Shown piece after piece: positions 8,978 through 18,287 of a stretch of DNA of 64,000 bases (positions are counted from its first letter, which is position 1; the number at the start of each line of letters is the position of its first letter). The notes beneath the pieces were generated by a model. It made no database searches. It saw only the letters and a list, made by a program, of their open reading frames with translations, and was not told where the DNA came from. A program made the translations under genes and the position numbers. The DNA is from Pseudovibrio brasiliensis (GTDB lineage Bacteria > Pseudomonadota > Alphaproteobacteria > Rhizobiales > Stappiaceae), in assembly GCF_018282095.1 (NCBI RefSeq), contig NZ_CP074128.1:124001-188000 (forward strand), read 5' to 3'.

Positions 8978-10078
8978 TCAAAGAGCCTCAAGAAAGCTCA
9001 CCAGATCCTCGACCTCTGTTCTGTTCAGCTTCAATGGCTGCAACAGTTTGGAATGTTTGGGAAACAGCGGATCAGAAGCTTCTTTCTTGGTGCGTGGCCG
9101 CTCGCGACCGCCGCCGAAGTTATAGAGCAACACCACTTTGCGTAGTGAGGAGATGACGCCGTTGTGCATGTAGGGCGCGCTATTGCGGATATGACGCAGA
9201 CTAGGTGTTGCAAAGGCACCAACATCTTTTGGATTATTGGTCAACTGATAACGACCCAAATCCTCCAGTGGTTTACCGAAGTAAGTCAGGCCGAGATTGT
9301 GGAACTTGCCATCTGTCAGAGCTGGTCCGTTGTGGCAGTTCATGCAGCGGGCTTTTGTGCGAAACAGATGCAGTCCTCGGATTTGACTGTCGCTCAAAAC
9401 GCTGTGGCGACCCTCCATAAACAGATCCAGCCGTGTTTTTCGCTCTAGTCCGCGTTCAAAAGAGGCGATCGCGGTTGCCAGAAGATCCGCAGAGATTTGG
9501 TTGGCTGCAAAAGCATCAAAGAACATCTCGGGATAGACGTCATGGGTGTTCAGCCGCTCAAGGACTTTATCAAGCTCTGCTGCCATCTCAATCGGGTTTT
9601 CAATTGGCCCGAGTGCCTGTTCTTCCAGCGTTGCAGCGCGCCCATCCCAAAAGAGGGAAGGGCGATGCACGGCAGTAATCACCGCCGGTGCATTTCGATT
9701 GCCCCTTTGGCGATCATGACCGAACGAAGTTTTGACGCCATCTGCCCACCCAAGTTCCCTGTTGTGGCAACTCTGACAAGAAATCTGCCCACTTTTGGAA
9801 AGAATTGGATCATCAAATAGCTTTGCCCCAAGCACAGCAATTAAATGCTCTTTCGAGCCTTTTTCAGGTTTCTTGGGCAGTTGAAGCGGAGCCATCTCTC
9901 GCCACTCAACACCTTCATCGATGGTTGGTGCAGGCCATTCTGATACCGGCTTTTGATAGATGACACGAAGCGGCTCACCAGAAGGAGTTTGCGCGAAAAC
10001 AGCACCAGCCGCAGGCAACAGGAGCATCGCTGCAGAAACCGCAGCAGCCACCCTGGAAACAGTGATCTTCTTAAGCAT
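8978..10078 (-). CDS. Di-heme cytochrome c peroxidase / MauG-family protein
   Basis: A 366-residue periplasmic c-type cytochrome. Residues 1-29 form a Sec signal peptide ending AVFAQ. Two heme-binding CxxCH motifs are present: CQSCH in the N-terminal domain and CMNCH in the C-terminal domain. The family segments NAPAVITAV and FWDGRAATLEEQA also fit bacterial di-heme peroxidases and MauG-like enzymes. It lies 57 bp downstream of a TonB-dependent receptor on the same strand and belongs to the same FecI/FecR-type unit, with a hairpin between them. Some TonB receptor loci pair with such peroxidases, for example MbnH in copper-related operons, but no MbnP partner is visible here. The substrate is unknown. 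Confidence 0.88.
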   Translation of the reverse strand: MLKKITVSRVAAAVSAAMLLLPAAGAVFAQTPSGEPLRVIYQKPVSEWPAPTIDEGVEWREMAPLQLPKKPEKGSKEHLIAVLGAKLFDDPILSKSGQISCQSCHNRELGWADGVKTSFGHDRQRGNRNAPAVITAVHRPSLFWDGRAATLEEQALGPIENPIEMAAELDKVLERLNTHDVYPEMFFDAFAANQISADLLATAIASFERGLERKTRLDLFMEGRHSVLSDSQIRGLHLFRTKARCMNCHNGPALTDGKFHNLGLTYFGKPLEDLGRYQLTNNPKDVGAFATPSLRHIRNSAPYMHNGVISSLRKVVLLYNFGGGRERPRTKKEASDPLFPKHSKLLQPLKLNRTEVEDLVSFLEAL

Positions 10079-10100
10079 GTTACTTTGCTTTTATTGTCAT

Positions 10101-10129
10101 GAAAAAGAAAAGGGCCAGCTCCCCGGCCC
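10101..10129 (-). terminator. Terminator or attenuator after the TonB receptor gene
   Basis: On the minus strand GGGCC, an 8-base loop and GGCCC are followed by a T-rich run (TTTTCTTTTT). It sits in the 56 bp between the receptor and the peroxidase gene, so it could reduce rather than abolish expression of the peroxidase. Confidence 0.6.
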
Positions 10130-10134
10130 AAACT

Positions 10135-13032
10135 TTAGAAGCTCGTCTTCAACCCCAACCAGAACTGACGGCCTTTTTTGTAGGGATTTGTGTCTGACGC
10201 AGTAGCATTCCCGGTCTCGTTGAAGACGTTACTTACCTTAGCGGTAACAACCGTATCTCCGAACTCGGTCTTGGTAAGTTGGTAGGATGCGCCAGCGTTT
10301 ACATAGGTTGTGAAATCATAGCGGTGATCAACGTAGACATCATGCTTCTGCTCTGTGCCATCGACTTCAATATCGATGTTTTCCTTGCTGTCGATGACAC
10401 CGTCATACGGCAGGGTAAAAGAAGCGCTGCTCCAGAGTTTCAGGCGATTATCCAACAATCCAGCTTGCAAACGAAGGCCACCCCGGATTGGGATGTCTAG
10501 ATTGCCCTTTACCCCATCAAATCCGGATTCCGTGTAAGACTTGCCCTTGTAGTAAATGTAGTCTTCTAATTCTACTTCTTCGAAGTAGCTGTTATTCGTG
10601 ACATGACGTTTCGCCCATGAAGCGCTGACACTGAAACCGAGCGTGTTGAGCGGTCCGAATGAAAGATCGCTCCAGGTCTTAGCGTACTCAACTGAAACAC
10701 TGTCGTACTTACTTGAACCATCATTAGTCAAAGCATCGCCAGCTTCATTTTTTGCGAAGCGATCTTCACCCTTTCGATGTAAGTACTTGATGCGAAACAC
10801 ACCATCAATAAGTGGATCTGTTACACTTGCACCGATCGTGTACTCATCGTTGTAGGGTGTCCTCAGGCCAAAACTTGCGTAGTCAATAGCCGTTTTGCTA
10901 CTTCTGTAATACCAACCACCCTCAGCGCCTAACTCGTTGCTAATATTGCCATTTTTAATGTTTCGCCAATGGGTTACACTTTTGCTGTCGCCAGACTTTA
11001 GAGCATATCCAAGCATACTGTCGTCATAGTAACGATTAAAGCCACCTGAGATAACGACACGATCAGTTGCTTCCCATGACGCCTTTAAACGTGGAGCAAC
11101 ATTCACATTATTTAAAAAGTTTTCGTAATCCAACCGCACCCCAGGCCGGAACTGGAAATCGCCATAGTTGAGTTCAGCTTCAGCCCACAGATTTACTTCA
11201 GTTAATGCCACGTTGGTTTCGTACGGGGAGTAAGTAACACGAGAACGAGCATACATTTCATCATTCCAGCAAGCTGGGTCATCTGATGAAACACAGTCAA
11301 ACGTGCCTGTTTGGGATGACGAGTAGAACGTCAACTCTGTAGCCCGCTCACGGCGAGCGAAGATACGATTGACGCCAGCACCTGCTGAGAACTTATGCTC
11401 AAGCCAATCTCCGTCAACACTGAAGCTTGAACCTAAACTGGTTTCTGATTGAGTTTTTTCGCCGAGTCCTCCGTAGAAGCAGCCGATATAATTTTCACCT
11501 GGGAGGTCACCACAAACATTACTCAACCCATCGACGAAATCACCATTTCTAGCCTTTGCTGTTAGCGCATAAAACTCGTTGTTTTTGTCAATGTTTCCCT
11601 TCTTGGAGGTATTAATGAAGAGGTTTGAGGCAAAGTTCAGGTTGCTAAATTCACCCAGATCACCGAGGTCTTTTTGGAAGCTAAGTTGAGTGGAAGATCC
11701 GTCGCCGGTAAACTCAGCCGGCTCGTCCATTAAATAGCGATGAGATTCAAACTCTTGATCGTAAAGCGTTGTAGTATTCGTAACGGATAACTCTCCCCAG
11801 TCTCGATCTAGCTTCAGCTTGTTTAGGAAAGTCATAGAATGCGTGTTTGTTGATACGTCTTTTTGCTCAACAAATTGAGGTTCTCGTTCGCGTGTTGTGT
11901 TGGCGTATCGGTTAGAGAAGCTTGAAAGAATTGATAATCCATCTGCAATTGGTCCGCTTACTCCGATTGATCCGTTGAGTTTAAGGAACTCGTAGGGCTT
12001 AACATCATAAGGGTTTTCGCCATCATCAGTAGCAATGTTAAACTTAGCTAATGTGTCTGCTGTGCCCTCAATAGATGCAAAGCCTGACCAACGATCTGTA
12101 GTAGGATTGATTGTTTCAGCTTCAATGACGCCTCCTTGAAAACCGCCATAACGTGCAGAAATATCGCTATCTTGGACGGTGAGGGTCTGTACGACTGCAT
12201 CTGGGATATAGACTGTTTGAGAGTGCAGCCCATAGGTTGCTTTTAAGTCGATAGTCTTTTCGTCAAGGGGAAGGTCTGCTTTATCGTCATATCCAGCTCC
12301 ACGAGAGTTAACGCCAATTCCATCAAGCATAAAAAGATTTGCGTCTACATCTGCGCCCGAAATGGAATACTGACCTGGGCGTAAATCTTGCTCACTGGTT
12401 GAGCTATCTCCAGCATCTGTTGCGGTGTCATTTTGCCACTGAACATTCGGAAGTGTCTTGAGTTGGGAGTTGATGTCGCCGCCCGCATCTCCTCCGGTTT
12501 CGATAAGGCTGCGGCTGATTGTTGTTTTGCCGATGGCGCGAGGGTCTCCGTCACCGAACAGGCTTTCTGTATTGGAAGGATTGGTGTTGGCATAAACGAC
12601 AACCTCATCCAGTAACTCGCTGTCAGCTGAGGCATCTGCTTTGCTTCCGAAAGGGAGTAGTGCAACGGAGGTGGATGAGCGTTTGCGAAGCTGCAAGCCT
12701 GTGCCGCTGATTAGCTTTGTCAAGGCAGCTTCGGGCGACATGTTACCAGAGACGCCAGAAGAATGTTTGCCAGCAACCGCATCACTGGAGTAACTGATCT
12801 GCCAGCCCGTCGTTGCGATGAACTCTCTGATCGCTGAGGAGAGGGGCTGTGCGCTGATCAAAAATGAAACAGACTGTTCTTGAGCGATTGCAGAAACATG
12901 TTGGTTGAAAACGACTGAACCAGTCGTAAGCGCAGAGCAACCCAAAAGAGCTGTAACCAGAAGATGTGAAACAGAGTTTCCGTTTAATCTTTGGGTTTTC
13001 TTCTTTCCCAGAATATCAGAGAGCAAGTGCAT
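10135..13032 (-). CDS. TonB-dependent outer-membrane receptor with STN signalling domain
   Basis: A 965-residue outer-membrane transporter. After a signal sequence (to about residue 50) comes an STN domain (about 55-115, LISAQPLSSAIREFIATTG), the part that contacts an inner-membrane FecR-type anti-sigma factor. A plug domain (about 140-260) and a large beta-barrel follow, ending in an aromatic residue (KTSF), as outer-membrane proteins do. The barrel holds a few cysteine pairs. The ligand is unknown; siderophore, heme or another large molecule is possible. I use the ATG at 13032; a GTG 10 codons upstream is also in frame. FecR and FecI homologues lie directly upstream in the same direction, so it is probably regulated by surface signalling. 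Confidence 0.92.
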   Translation of the reverse strand: MHLLSDILGKKKTQRLNGNSVSHLLVTALLGCSALTTGSVVFNQHVSAIAQEQSVSFLISAQPLSSAIREFIATTGWQISYSSDAVAGKHSSGVSGNMSPEAALTKLISGTGLQLRKRSSTSVALLPFGSKADASADSELLDEVVVYANTNPSNTESLFGDGDPRAIGKTTISRSLIETGGDAGGDINSQLKTLPNVQWQNDTATDAGDSSTSEQDLRPGQYSISGADVDANLFMLDGIGVNSRGAGYDDKADLPLDEKTIDLKATYGLHSQTVYIPDAVVQTLTVQDSDISARYGGFQGGVIEAETINPTTDRWSGFASIEGTADTLAKFNIATDDGENPYDVKPYEFLKLNGSIGVSGPIADGLSILSSFSNRYANTTREREPQFVEQKDVSTNTHSMTFLNKLKLDRDWGELSVTNTTTLYDQEFESHRYLMDEPAEFTGDGSSTQLSFQKDLGDLGEFSNLNFASNLFINTSKKGNIDKNNEFYALTAKARNGDFVDGLSNVCGDLPGENYIGCFYGGLGEKTQSETSLGSSFSVDGDWLEHKFSAGAGVNRIFARRERATELTFYSSSQTGTFDCVSSDDPACWNDEMYARSRVTYSPYETNVALTEVNLWAEAELNYGDFQFRPGVRLDYENFLNNVNVAPRLKASWEATDRVVISGGFNRYYDDSMLGYALKSGDSKSVTHWRNIKNGNISNELGAEGGWYYRSSKTAIDYASFGLRTPYNDEYTIGASVTDPLIDGVFRIKYLHRKGEDRFAKNEAGDALTNDGSSKYDSVSVEYAKTWSDLSFGPLNTLGFSVSASWAKRHVTNNSYFEEVELEDYIYYKGKSYTESGFDGVKGNLDIPIRGGLRLQAGLLDNRLKLWSSASFTLPYDGVIDSKENIDIEVDGTEQKHDVYVDHRYDFTTYVNAGASYQLTKTEFGDTVVTAKVSNVFNETGNATASDTNPYKKGRQFWLGLKTSF

Positions 13033-13139
13033 TTTGTCCCAACTTTTTGCCGTGCAGTTCACTCAGCGATGCTTCAAATATCGCCATCTAAAAAGAACGA
13101 CGTTTGAAACATTCCAATCCGGCAAAAAAAGTTGAGTAT

Positions 13140-14141
13140 TTAATTCATAAAATAAATTCCGGTAGGCAATCGATAGAGTTCCGCCCCTGTTGCGAGGGCC
13201 AGTGTCTCAATAGCTTCAATCAGATTATTCGTTTTAAAATAACCGCTTACCCGTGTATCACGAAGTGTGGGCGAGGTGATGAAAATGGAGCTGCTGTAGT
13301 AACGTTCAATTTCTTCAATCGCCTTTGAAAGGGGAACATCCTCAAGCACCAGCCGGCCCTCCCGCCAGGCCAGAACTTCAGCTGGATTAATCTCTCTGCT
13401 CTCTTCAATGCCTTTTGACGAGATGTGGCTCAGCTCCCCCGGCTTCAGCTCTCTGGCTGTCTTTGCATCATTTGCTCGGGTGAGTTCTACACGTCCCCTC
13501 TCCAACACCACTCGGTCTTCAGTCTTGCTTGTCAGCACCGAAAAGGCGGTGCCGAGAACCGTCACTTCTCCAAAACTGCCGGTGACCTGAAACGGTCTTT
13601 GAGCATCATGGAAGACATCAAAATAGACCTCTCCGCGAAGAACGTGCACGCGGCGCTGCATTCCTTCAAAATCCAGCGCAACAGCTGTTTCGCTGTTCAT
13701 GAGCATAGAAGAGCCGTCCGGTAAAGAAATCTGCCGCATTTGTGCAGATTGAGTCGTATAATCAGCCTGCAAATAGATCCACCAATCAGAAAATTGTGTC
13801 ACTCCGATCATCAAAGCGAAAGCCGCCGCAACCCCAGTCAACTTTCGGAAGGTCTTTCGCGGTTGGGTTTTAGTCGCTGGTGGATGAACTGAATCAGTTT
13901 TCAACTCCCCCACCGCCTTCTTAAAGGCCGATGCTCCCCAAATCTCTTCCAGTCTGGTGAACTCCTGGCGATGTCGCTCACTAGTGTTGAACCAGGCTGA
14001 GAATTGCTTCCTTTGCTTTTTGGAGGCACCTTCTCGCAGCTTTAGAAACCAGTTTAATGCCTCATCAGCGATGGGGTCAGGATGCCTGAAAACTCTGGTG
14101 TCTTGGTCGTCTTTGGTAGTGTTATCTTGGAACGAGTTCAT
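13140..14141 (-). CDS. FecR-like anti-sigma / signal transducer
   Basis: A 333-residue inner-membrane regulator. The cytoplasmic N-terminus (ADEALNWFLKLREG, SAWFNTSERHRQEF) matches the FecR DUF4880 region that binds the sigma factor. One membrane segment lies near residues 90-108 (LTGVAAAFALMIG). The periplasmic part contains the FecR domain with LPDGSSMLMNSETAV and GEVYFDV, then a C-terminal domain that meets the receptor STN. It lies between the FecI-like sigma gene and the TonB receptor on one strand, the standard surface-signalling order. Confidence 0.9.
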   Translation of the reverse strand: MNSFQDNTTKDDQDTRVFRHPDPIADEALNWFLKLREGASKKQRKQFSAWFNTSERHRQEFTRLEEIWGASAFKKAVGELKTDSVHPPATKTQPRKTFRKLTGVAAAFALMIGVTQFSDWWIYLQADYTTQSAQMRQISLPDGSSMLMNSETAVALDFEGMQRRVHVLRGEVYFDVFHDAQRPFQVTGSFGEVTVLGTAFSVLTSKTEDRVVLERGRVELTRANDAKTARELKPGELSHISSKGIEESREINPAEVLAWREGRLVLEDVPLSKAIEEIERYYSSSIFITSPTLRDTRVSGYFKTNNLIEAIETLALATGAELYRLPTGIYFMN

Positions 14142-14188
14142 AAGAAACTGCTTGAAATAATTATTGTTTTGGGTTGGGAAAAAGACTT

Positions 14189-14704
14189 CTATTTTTGCTC
14201 AAGTCGATGTAGTGCATCCCGGCAATGAGCCATGGCTAACTTCAGATCGTTGAACACGGTTCGTTCAGAAACATCCAGATGCTTGGCAATTCTATGATTT
14301 GGCCACTCTTCGATACGGCTTAAAACGATGACCGTTTGCGCCCGTGAAGGAAGACAGGACAGCGCGCTGCGAAACTCCCGAAACCGCTCACGTTCTATCA
14401 AAGCATTTTCCAGGGAGTAGACGTCTGCAGGAACGCTATCCAAAGCGTCCGACGCACCGCTATCCATCTCGTAGGTTTGGCGCGTTTTGCTTCGGCGCAG
14501 ATGATCTAAGGCAAGATTTCGGGCAGTCTGATGCAAAAAGCCTTCAACATGGCTGATCTGCTGAGAATCTGAAGTTCTTTGTGCCCGGAGATAAGCCTCT
14601 TGTGAGAGGTCCTCAGCAATGCCGGGATCCTTCACAATCCGCAAAATACTGCCAATCAACGAGCGTCGCTCGTTCATAAAGATTGAAGCTAAGGTCGGCG
14701 ACAT
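14189..14704 (-). CDS. FecI-like ECF sigma factor
   Basis: A 171-residue ECF sigma factor. Region 2 includes ILRIVKDPGIAEDLSQEAYLRAQ and region 4 includes IEEWPNHRIAKHLDVSERTVF, a helix-turn-helix. Length and gene context (FecR-like and STN-type TonB receptor genes immediately downstream) support the FecI group. It would switch on the receptor and probably the peroxidase gene when the receptor is occupied. The ATG at 14704 has only a weak ribosome binding site. The 208 bp upstream holds no gene and is where its promoter should be. Confidence 0.9.
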   Translation of the reverse strand: MSPTLASIFMNERRSLIGSILRIVKDPGIAEDLSQEAYLRAQRTSDSQQISHVEGFLHQTARNLALDHLRRSKTRQTYEMDSGASDALDSVPADVYSLENALIERERFREFRSALSCLPSRAQTVIVLSRIEEWPNHRIAKHLDVSERTVFNDLKLAMAHCRDALHRLEQK

Positions 14705-14912
14705 CTTTAACTACCCGAGAAAACTAAGTTTACTCCTCGGGCGTCGGCTAAAGGATTGAGCGCTGTATAACACAACACCAACCTCAGGAAAGTCCCCTAC
14801 AGCACATCAACTACGGAAATTCCCTCAACATTTGGCGTGAGAAATTTTGGTTTCCGTGAAATGCTCTCCAAGAGCACTTAGCTCGCGGTTTATCATGCTT
14901 GGAGCGAATACT

Positions 14913-15854
14913 CTAAGAACCGTCGATCTTTTGATAGATCTGCCCCAGGTTCATATTCGTGCCGCGCACAAGTCCAATCGCAGATGCAATTTTCTTTGCC
15001 GAAGAGAGCAACAGCTTCCGTCCTTTCCTCTGGTTAATCAGGAAAAGAAAGCTAGATCCAACACCACCAGCGATGCCGCCGAAGAAACGGCCGATCGCTT
15101 TTAGGATAGCTTTCTTTGACGCTTTTTGAAGGCCAAACCGTTTCCGTGAAATATATGCTTGTGCGCTTGCTACCGAGTAAGATCGGCGGACTTGATAACC
15201 AAATGTGAGGCGAGATGCTGGTGTGATTTCACGCGTAATTGCATCAGGAACCCATACAATCTTCGCACCTCTGTCAGTCGCGCGATAGAAGAAATCGATG
15301 TCACTTCCACCACTAAACCGCATGGTTTCATCAAAGTTCAAGTCTGTTACAGCTTCAACAGAGAACAACACATTGTCTGTTCCAGCGGTTTCCATAATTG
15401 TACCAGGTTGTCTTTTATTCCGTGGTCGGTGAAAGGACCAAGGTGCGTTAAGATCTTCTGGTGTTGATTGTGTCCAACCATGATAGATTTCAGCAGGCCA
15501 CTTATCCATGGCCTTTGACATTTCGACCAACCATTGAGGGTCGAGGATCTCATCATCATCTATAAATGCGATCCAGTCGGGATTAAGGGAGCGCGCTGTG
15601 TTTAATGCAGTGTTCCGTGCGAATGGAATACCAGCTTGAACTTCATGAACATAGTTTAAGGGTACATTTGCTGCGGCTTTGATTTCTTCCTGATCTTTGG
15701 AAGTCATCGGTTTGCTATTATTGTCACAGATAATTAGCGTAATTTCGAAGTCATGATGCGGAACCAGCTGACTTATCGAGTTCATGCAGGCAAGCAGCAT
15801 GTTTTTACGCGCTCTGGTGCAGACAGCGATAATTAATCTTTGAGAATTAGACAC
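14913..15854 (-). CDS. Glycosyltransferase family 2
   Basis: A GT-A fold glycosyltransferase of 313 residues. It opens with LIIAVCTRARKNMLLACMNSI. The nucleotide-sugar region is IICDNNSKP, and WIAFIDDDEILDPQWL carries the DxD-type metal site. A basic C-terminal tail has hydrophobic stretches (about residues 260-285), suggesting membrane association. I chose a GTG at 15854 with GGA 8 bases upstream; a TTG 6 codons earlier is also open. It is followed in genomic order by another GT2 gene on the same strand, so the pair probably acts in surface polysaccharide or LPS synthesis. Sugar and acceptor are unknown. Confidence 0.85.
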   Translation of the reverse strand: MSNSQRLIIAVCTRARKNMLLACMNSISQLVPHHDFEITLIICDNNSKPMTSKDQEEIKAAANVPLNYVHEVQAGIPFARNTALNTARSLNPDWIAFIDDDEILDPQWLVEMSKAMDKWPAEIYHGWTQSTPEDLNAPWSFHRPRNKRQPGTIMETAGTDNVLFSVEAVTDLNFDETMRFSGGSDIDFFYRATDRGAKIVWVPDAITREITPASRLTFGYQVRRSYSVASAQAYISRKRFGLQKASKKAILKAIGRFFGGIAGGVGSSFLFLINQRKGRKLLLSSAKKIASAIGLVRGTNMNLGQIYQKIDGS

Positions 15855-15889
15855 AAAGCAAATCCGATACAATTAAGAAGTTTGATAAC

Positions 15890-16681
15890 CTAATGCTGAA
15901 CGTTTTGCTGCTTTTCGAGCATTTTTAGGATGCGGGAGAAGCGGGAGAAGGATTGGGTTGCGGCGAAGGCAAAGCCCTTCCAACCAGCAAAAATAAATCG
16001 ACGTACAAATAGATACTTGAGCATCTCTACAGGCAGTTCAGTTACCAGCCGCAGACGCAACAACCATACTGGCTTTTTCTTTTGTGTTTCAGCAGCCAGT
16101 TCGGACGTGTAGTTTAACTTGTTTAACGCGTGAGCCCAGGTTCGGAAGGAATAGTGATACTGCCGATTTCGCAAAGTACCCATTTTGTATCCCTCATCAA
16201 GCTGCATCCGGTCATAGGACGGATCAAGCTTAATACGGGCATGTTTGAGATTGTAAAGTCGAGGAACCTTACGGAAATCAGCAAAAAGACGCGGCTTTTT
16301 GTCTCCTGGAAGTACCATGGTGTTACGTACGAGATAACACGCAAACTCTGGCTCGTCCTTGGCAAACATCTCGGTTAGTTCCTGTTTTAACTCAGGAGTA
16401 ACAACTTCGTCTGCATCAATGTAAAACACCCAATCGAAGTTGCATTGGGTCTCGCCAAAGCTACGTTGTGGCCCAAATCCATGCCAAGGATTATAGACGA
16501 CTTTCGCACCGTGAGATTCCGCAATCGCCACTGTGTCATCTGTCGATCCGGAATCGATCACAATGATTTCCTGGCCGAGCTCTTTTACGCTTTCCAGTGT
16601 TCTTCCAATACGATCAGCTTCATTGAAGCTTCGGATTAGAATAGAAATCGGTGGCAATTCCTGTGACATTTGCGGGGCCAT
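15890..16681 (-). CDS. Glycosyltransferase family 2 (WaaE/KdtX-like)
   Basis: A 263-residue GT-A glycosyltransferase. The N-terminus ISILIRSFNEADRIGRTLES, EIIVIDSGSTDDTVAIAE and DWVFYIDADEVVTPEL are the usual GT2 nucleotide- and metal-binding segments. The overall shape, including a YHYSFRTWAHALNKLNYTSELAA segment with LPVEMLKYLFVRRFIFAGWKG near the end, resembles LPS core beta-glucosyltransferases of the WaaE/KdtX type. It precedes the other GT2 gene by 35 bp. It is divergent from the GT-A gene at 16779 across 97 bp. Confidence 0.85.
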   Translation of the reverse strand: MAPQMSQELPPISILIRSFNEADRIGRTLESVKELGQEIIVIDSGSTDDTVAIAESHGAKVVYNPWHGFGPQRSFGETQCNFDWVFYIDADEVVTPELKQELTEMFAKDEPEFACYLVRNTMVLPGDKKPRLFADFRKVPRLYNLKHARIKLDPSYDRMQLDEGYKMGTLRNRQYHYSFRTWAHALNKLNYTSELAAETQKKKPVWLLRLRLVTELPVEMLKYLFVRRFIFAGWKGFAFAATQSFSRFSRILKMLEKQQNVQH

Positions 16682-16778
16682 ATTTACTAGTTGCTTCTTA
16701 GCTGTAATTAAGGGTTCACGTGGATTTAATCAAGCCTGATGTATATGATATGAGTGCGGCAAAAAAAGGAAACGGGAC

Positions 16779-17546
16779 TTGAAACAGGCAAATAAAGTGC
16801 ATGAAACAGACAAGGATGTCACATCGTGCATCACCAGTTGTGGCCGCCTTGACTTACTCTCAAAGACGCTGGACAGCTTTATGCCGGACCATCAAGGGAA
16901 TTTTGCGAAGTCCTTAATCATTGATGACGCTAACACAAAAGAAATCCGTAGTTGGGTGGAGAGGAACTATCCTGAAACGGAAGTGTTGCTGAACCAGCCT
17001 CAGCTTGGGCAGATGAAGTCCATCGATAAAATGTATGCGCATGTGACTACGCCATATATTTTTCATGGCGAAGATGACTGGATGTTTCAGGCTGGTGATA
17101 CAATTGAGGCCTGTAAGAAAGTTTTATCAGCGGAGCCAAAGGTGAGTGTTGTTTGCGTGCGTAAACTATCGGATTTACAACAACGTTTTCAGGAAAATTG
17201 TATCCGTAAAGAAGTTGATGGTGTGTGTTACGCTCTTATGCCGGTCGATATTCATCCGGAATGGCTCAGTTTCTCATTTAATCCTGGGCTTGTTCGAAAA
17301 AGCCTTTGGGACCGCTATGGGCCATATGAGCGATATGGCACTGAAGAGCGGATCTCTATGGTTATGAAAAAAGACGGCTGGATGGTTGCGTTTTTGGATC
17401 CTGGTGCATGTCATCATATAGGCGGTGACGCGCATGTTGATGACCCTTATCAGCCGAAACGAGCGAACACGATTGCTTCTCGTTTAAGGCGTTCTGTACG
17501 TAAGCGTTGGCTTCGGTTATTGCGCAAATTTGGCTATGACGTCTGA
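16779..17546 (+). CDS. GT-A fold glycosyltransferase family protein
   Basis: A 255-residue protein resembling family 2 glycosyltransferases. VTSCITSCGRLDLLSKTLDSF is the opening strand-helix, KSLIIDDANTKEI the nucleotide region, and YIFHGEDDWMF holds an EDD metal-binding site. ACHHIGGDAHVDDP is a histidine-rich C-terminal segment. The start is a TTG at 16779 with AAGGAAA 5-6 bases before it; a GTG 6 codons later is an alternative. It is divergent from the GT2 pair and probably serves the same surface glycan, but its substrate is unknown. Confidence 0.75.
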   Translation: MKQANKVHETDKDVTSCITSCGRLDLLSKTLDSFMPDHQGNFAKSLIIDDANTKEIRSWVERNYPETEVLLNQPQLGQMKSIDKMYAHVTTPYIFHGEDDWMFQAGDTIEACKKVLSAEPKVSVVCVRKLSDLQQRFQENCIRKEVDGVCYALMPVDIHPEWLSFSFNPGLVRKSLWDRYGPYERYGTEERISMVMKKDGWMVAFLDPGACHHIGGDAHVDDPYQPKRANTIASRLRRSVRKRWLRLLRKFGYDV

Positions 17547-17564
17547 TTAGTTTGGGTCGCTTGC

Positions 17565-17715
17565 TGACCTCAAACTTCTGCGCGATGTGAGCGGGCACGA
17601 GTGGTTTGATGCCTTTGCGCCAGGCTGCCAGCCCAATTGCAGAAAGGGGCTCTGCGTCTTCAGCGGTTGCTGGCTTGATGGTTAGGGTGGGTGAGGAAGC
17701 GTGAGAGAAAACCAT
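17565..17715 (-). pseudogene. N-terminal remnant of a GNAT acetyltransferase
   Basis: The minus strand from an ATG at 17715 encodes TIKPATAEDAEPLSAIGLAAW followed by GIKPLVPAHIAQKF, which looks like the first 45 or so residues of a GNAT acetyltransferase. After KFEVS the frame runs into the antisense of the neighbouring glycosyltransferase and no longer resembles the family. The acetyl-CoA-binding half is missing, so this is probably a truncated relic. The call rests on a short stretch. Confidence 0.5.
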
Positions 17716-17745
17716 GGTAATCGGGAAAGGTGTATTCGCACTCGC

Positions 17746-18120
17746 CTAGTTGGTGCGGTTGAAGCTTTGGAAGCCTTTGCAGGCCTTGGGGCTCTTAGCG
17801 TTGGGTTGGCTGAGTTCGCCGCAGGTCTTTCTCGTCACGGATGAAACGCAGGCAATTGCTTGTCTCTTTTGCGCGTTGGACGTGGCCTCACTGGCAAAGT
17901 CGGCTTTGATCACCGCGCACGCCTGATTGACGCTGTTGTTGATGGCCGTCGCCGTGGGGTGCTGCTTTGAGGATGCATCAATGCCCATCTGCTCAAACGC
18001 GCAAGCCTTCAGCTTCTCGCACATGTTGGCGATTGCTGCGTTGAGATCAGAGGTCATTCCCGCAGTTGCGACGCTGGACGAGGCAAGCAGAAGAGAAGCA
18101 GCAAGGCATAGATTTTTCAT
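17746..18120 (-). CDS. Small secreted cysteine-containing hypothetical protein
   Basis: A 124-residue protein I cannot name. From the ATG at 18120, residues 1-21 form a clear Sec signal peptide (MKNLCLAASLLLASSSVATAG). The mature part has six cysteines at spaced positions (in NMCEKLKACAF, NQACAV, AIACVSS, KTCGEL and KACKGF), suggesting disulfides in the periplasm or outside. Longer in-frame starts exist but would bury the signal peptide. It lies between the GNAT remnant and the Mpo1-like gene on the same strand. Confidence 0.6.
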   Translation of the reverse strand: MKNLCLAASLLLASSSVATAGMTSDLNAAIANMCEKLKACAFEQMGIDASSKQHPTATAINNSVNQACAVIKADFASEATSNAQKRQAIACVSSVTRKTCGELSQPNAKSPKACKGFQSFNRTN

Positions 18121-18287
18121 CGCAGACTCAAGTTTGCATTGGTCACGTAAGCATTTTGAGTTGCTGACATGATCAACACAATCACCAAGATCTGCTGGCT
18201 TTACCCTCAGGGTTTCGCCATGTTCCGTGTACTTACTGCCGTCATCCTTACGCACCTTCTCTCCGTCCCAAAGAAGGTGCCGTGACC

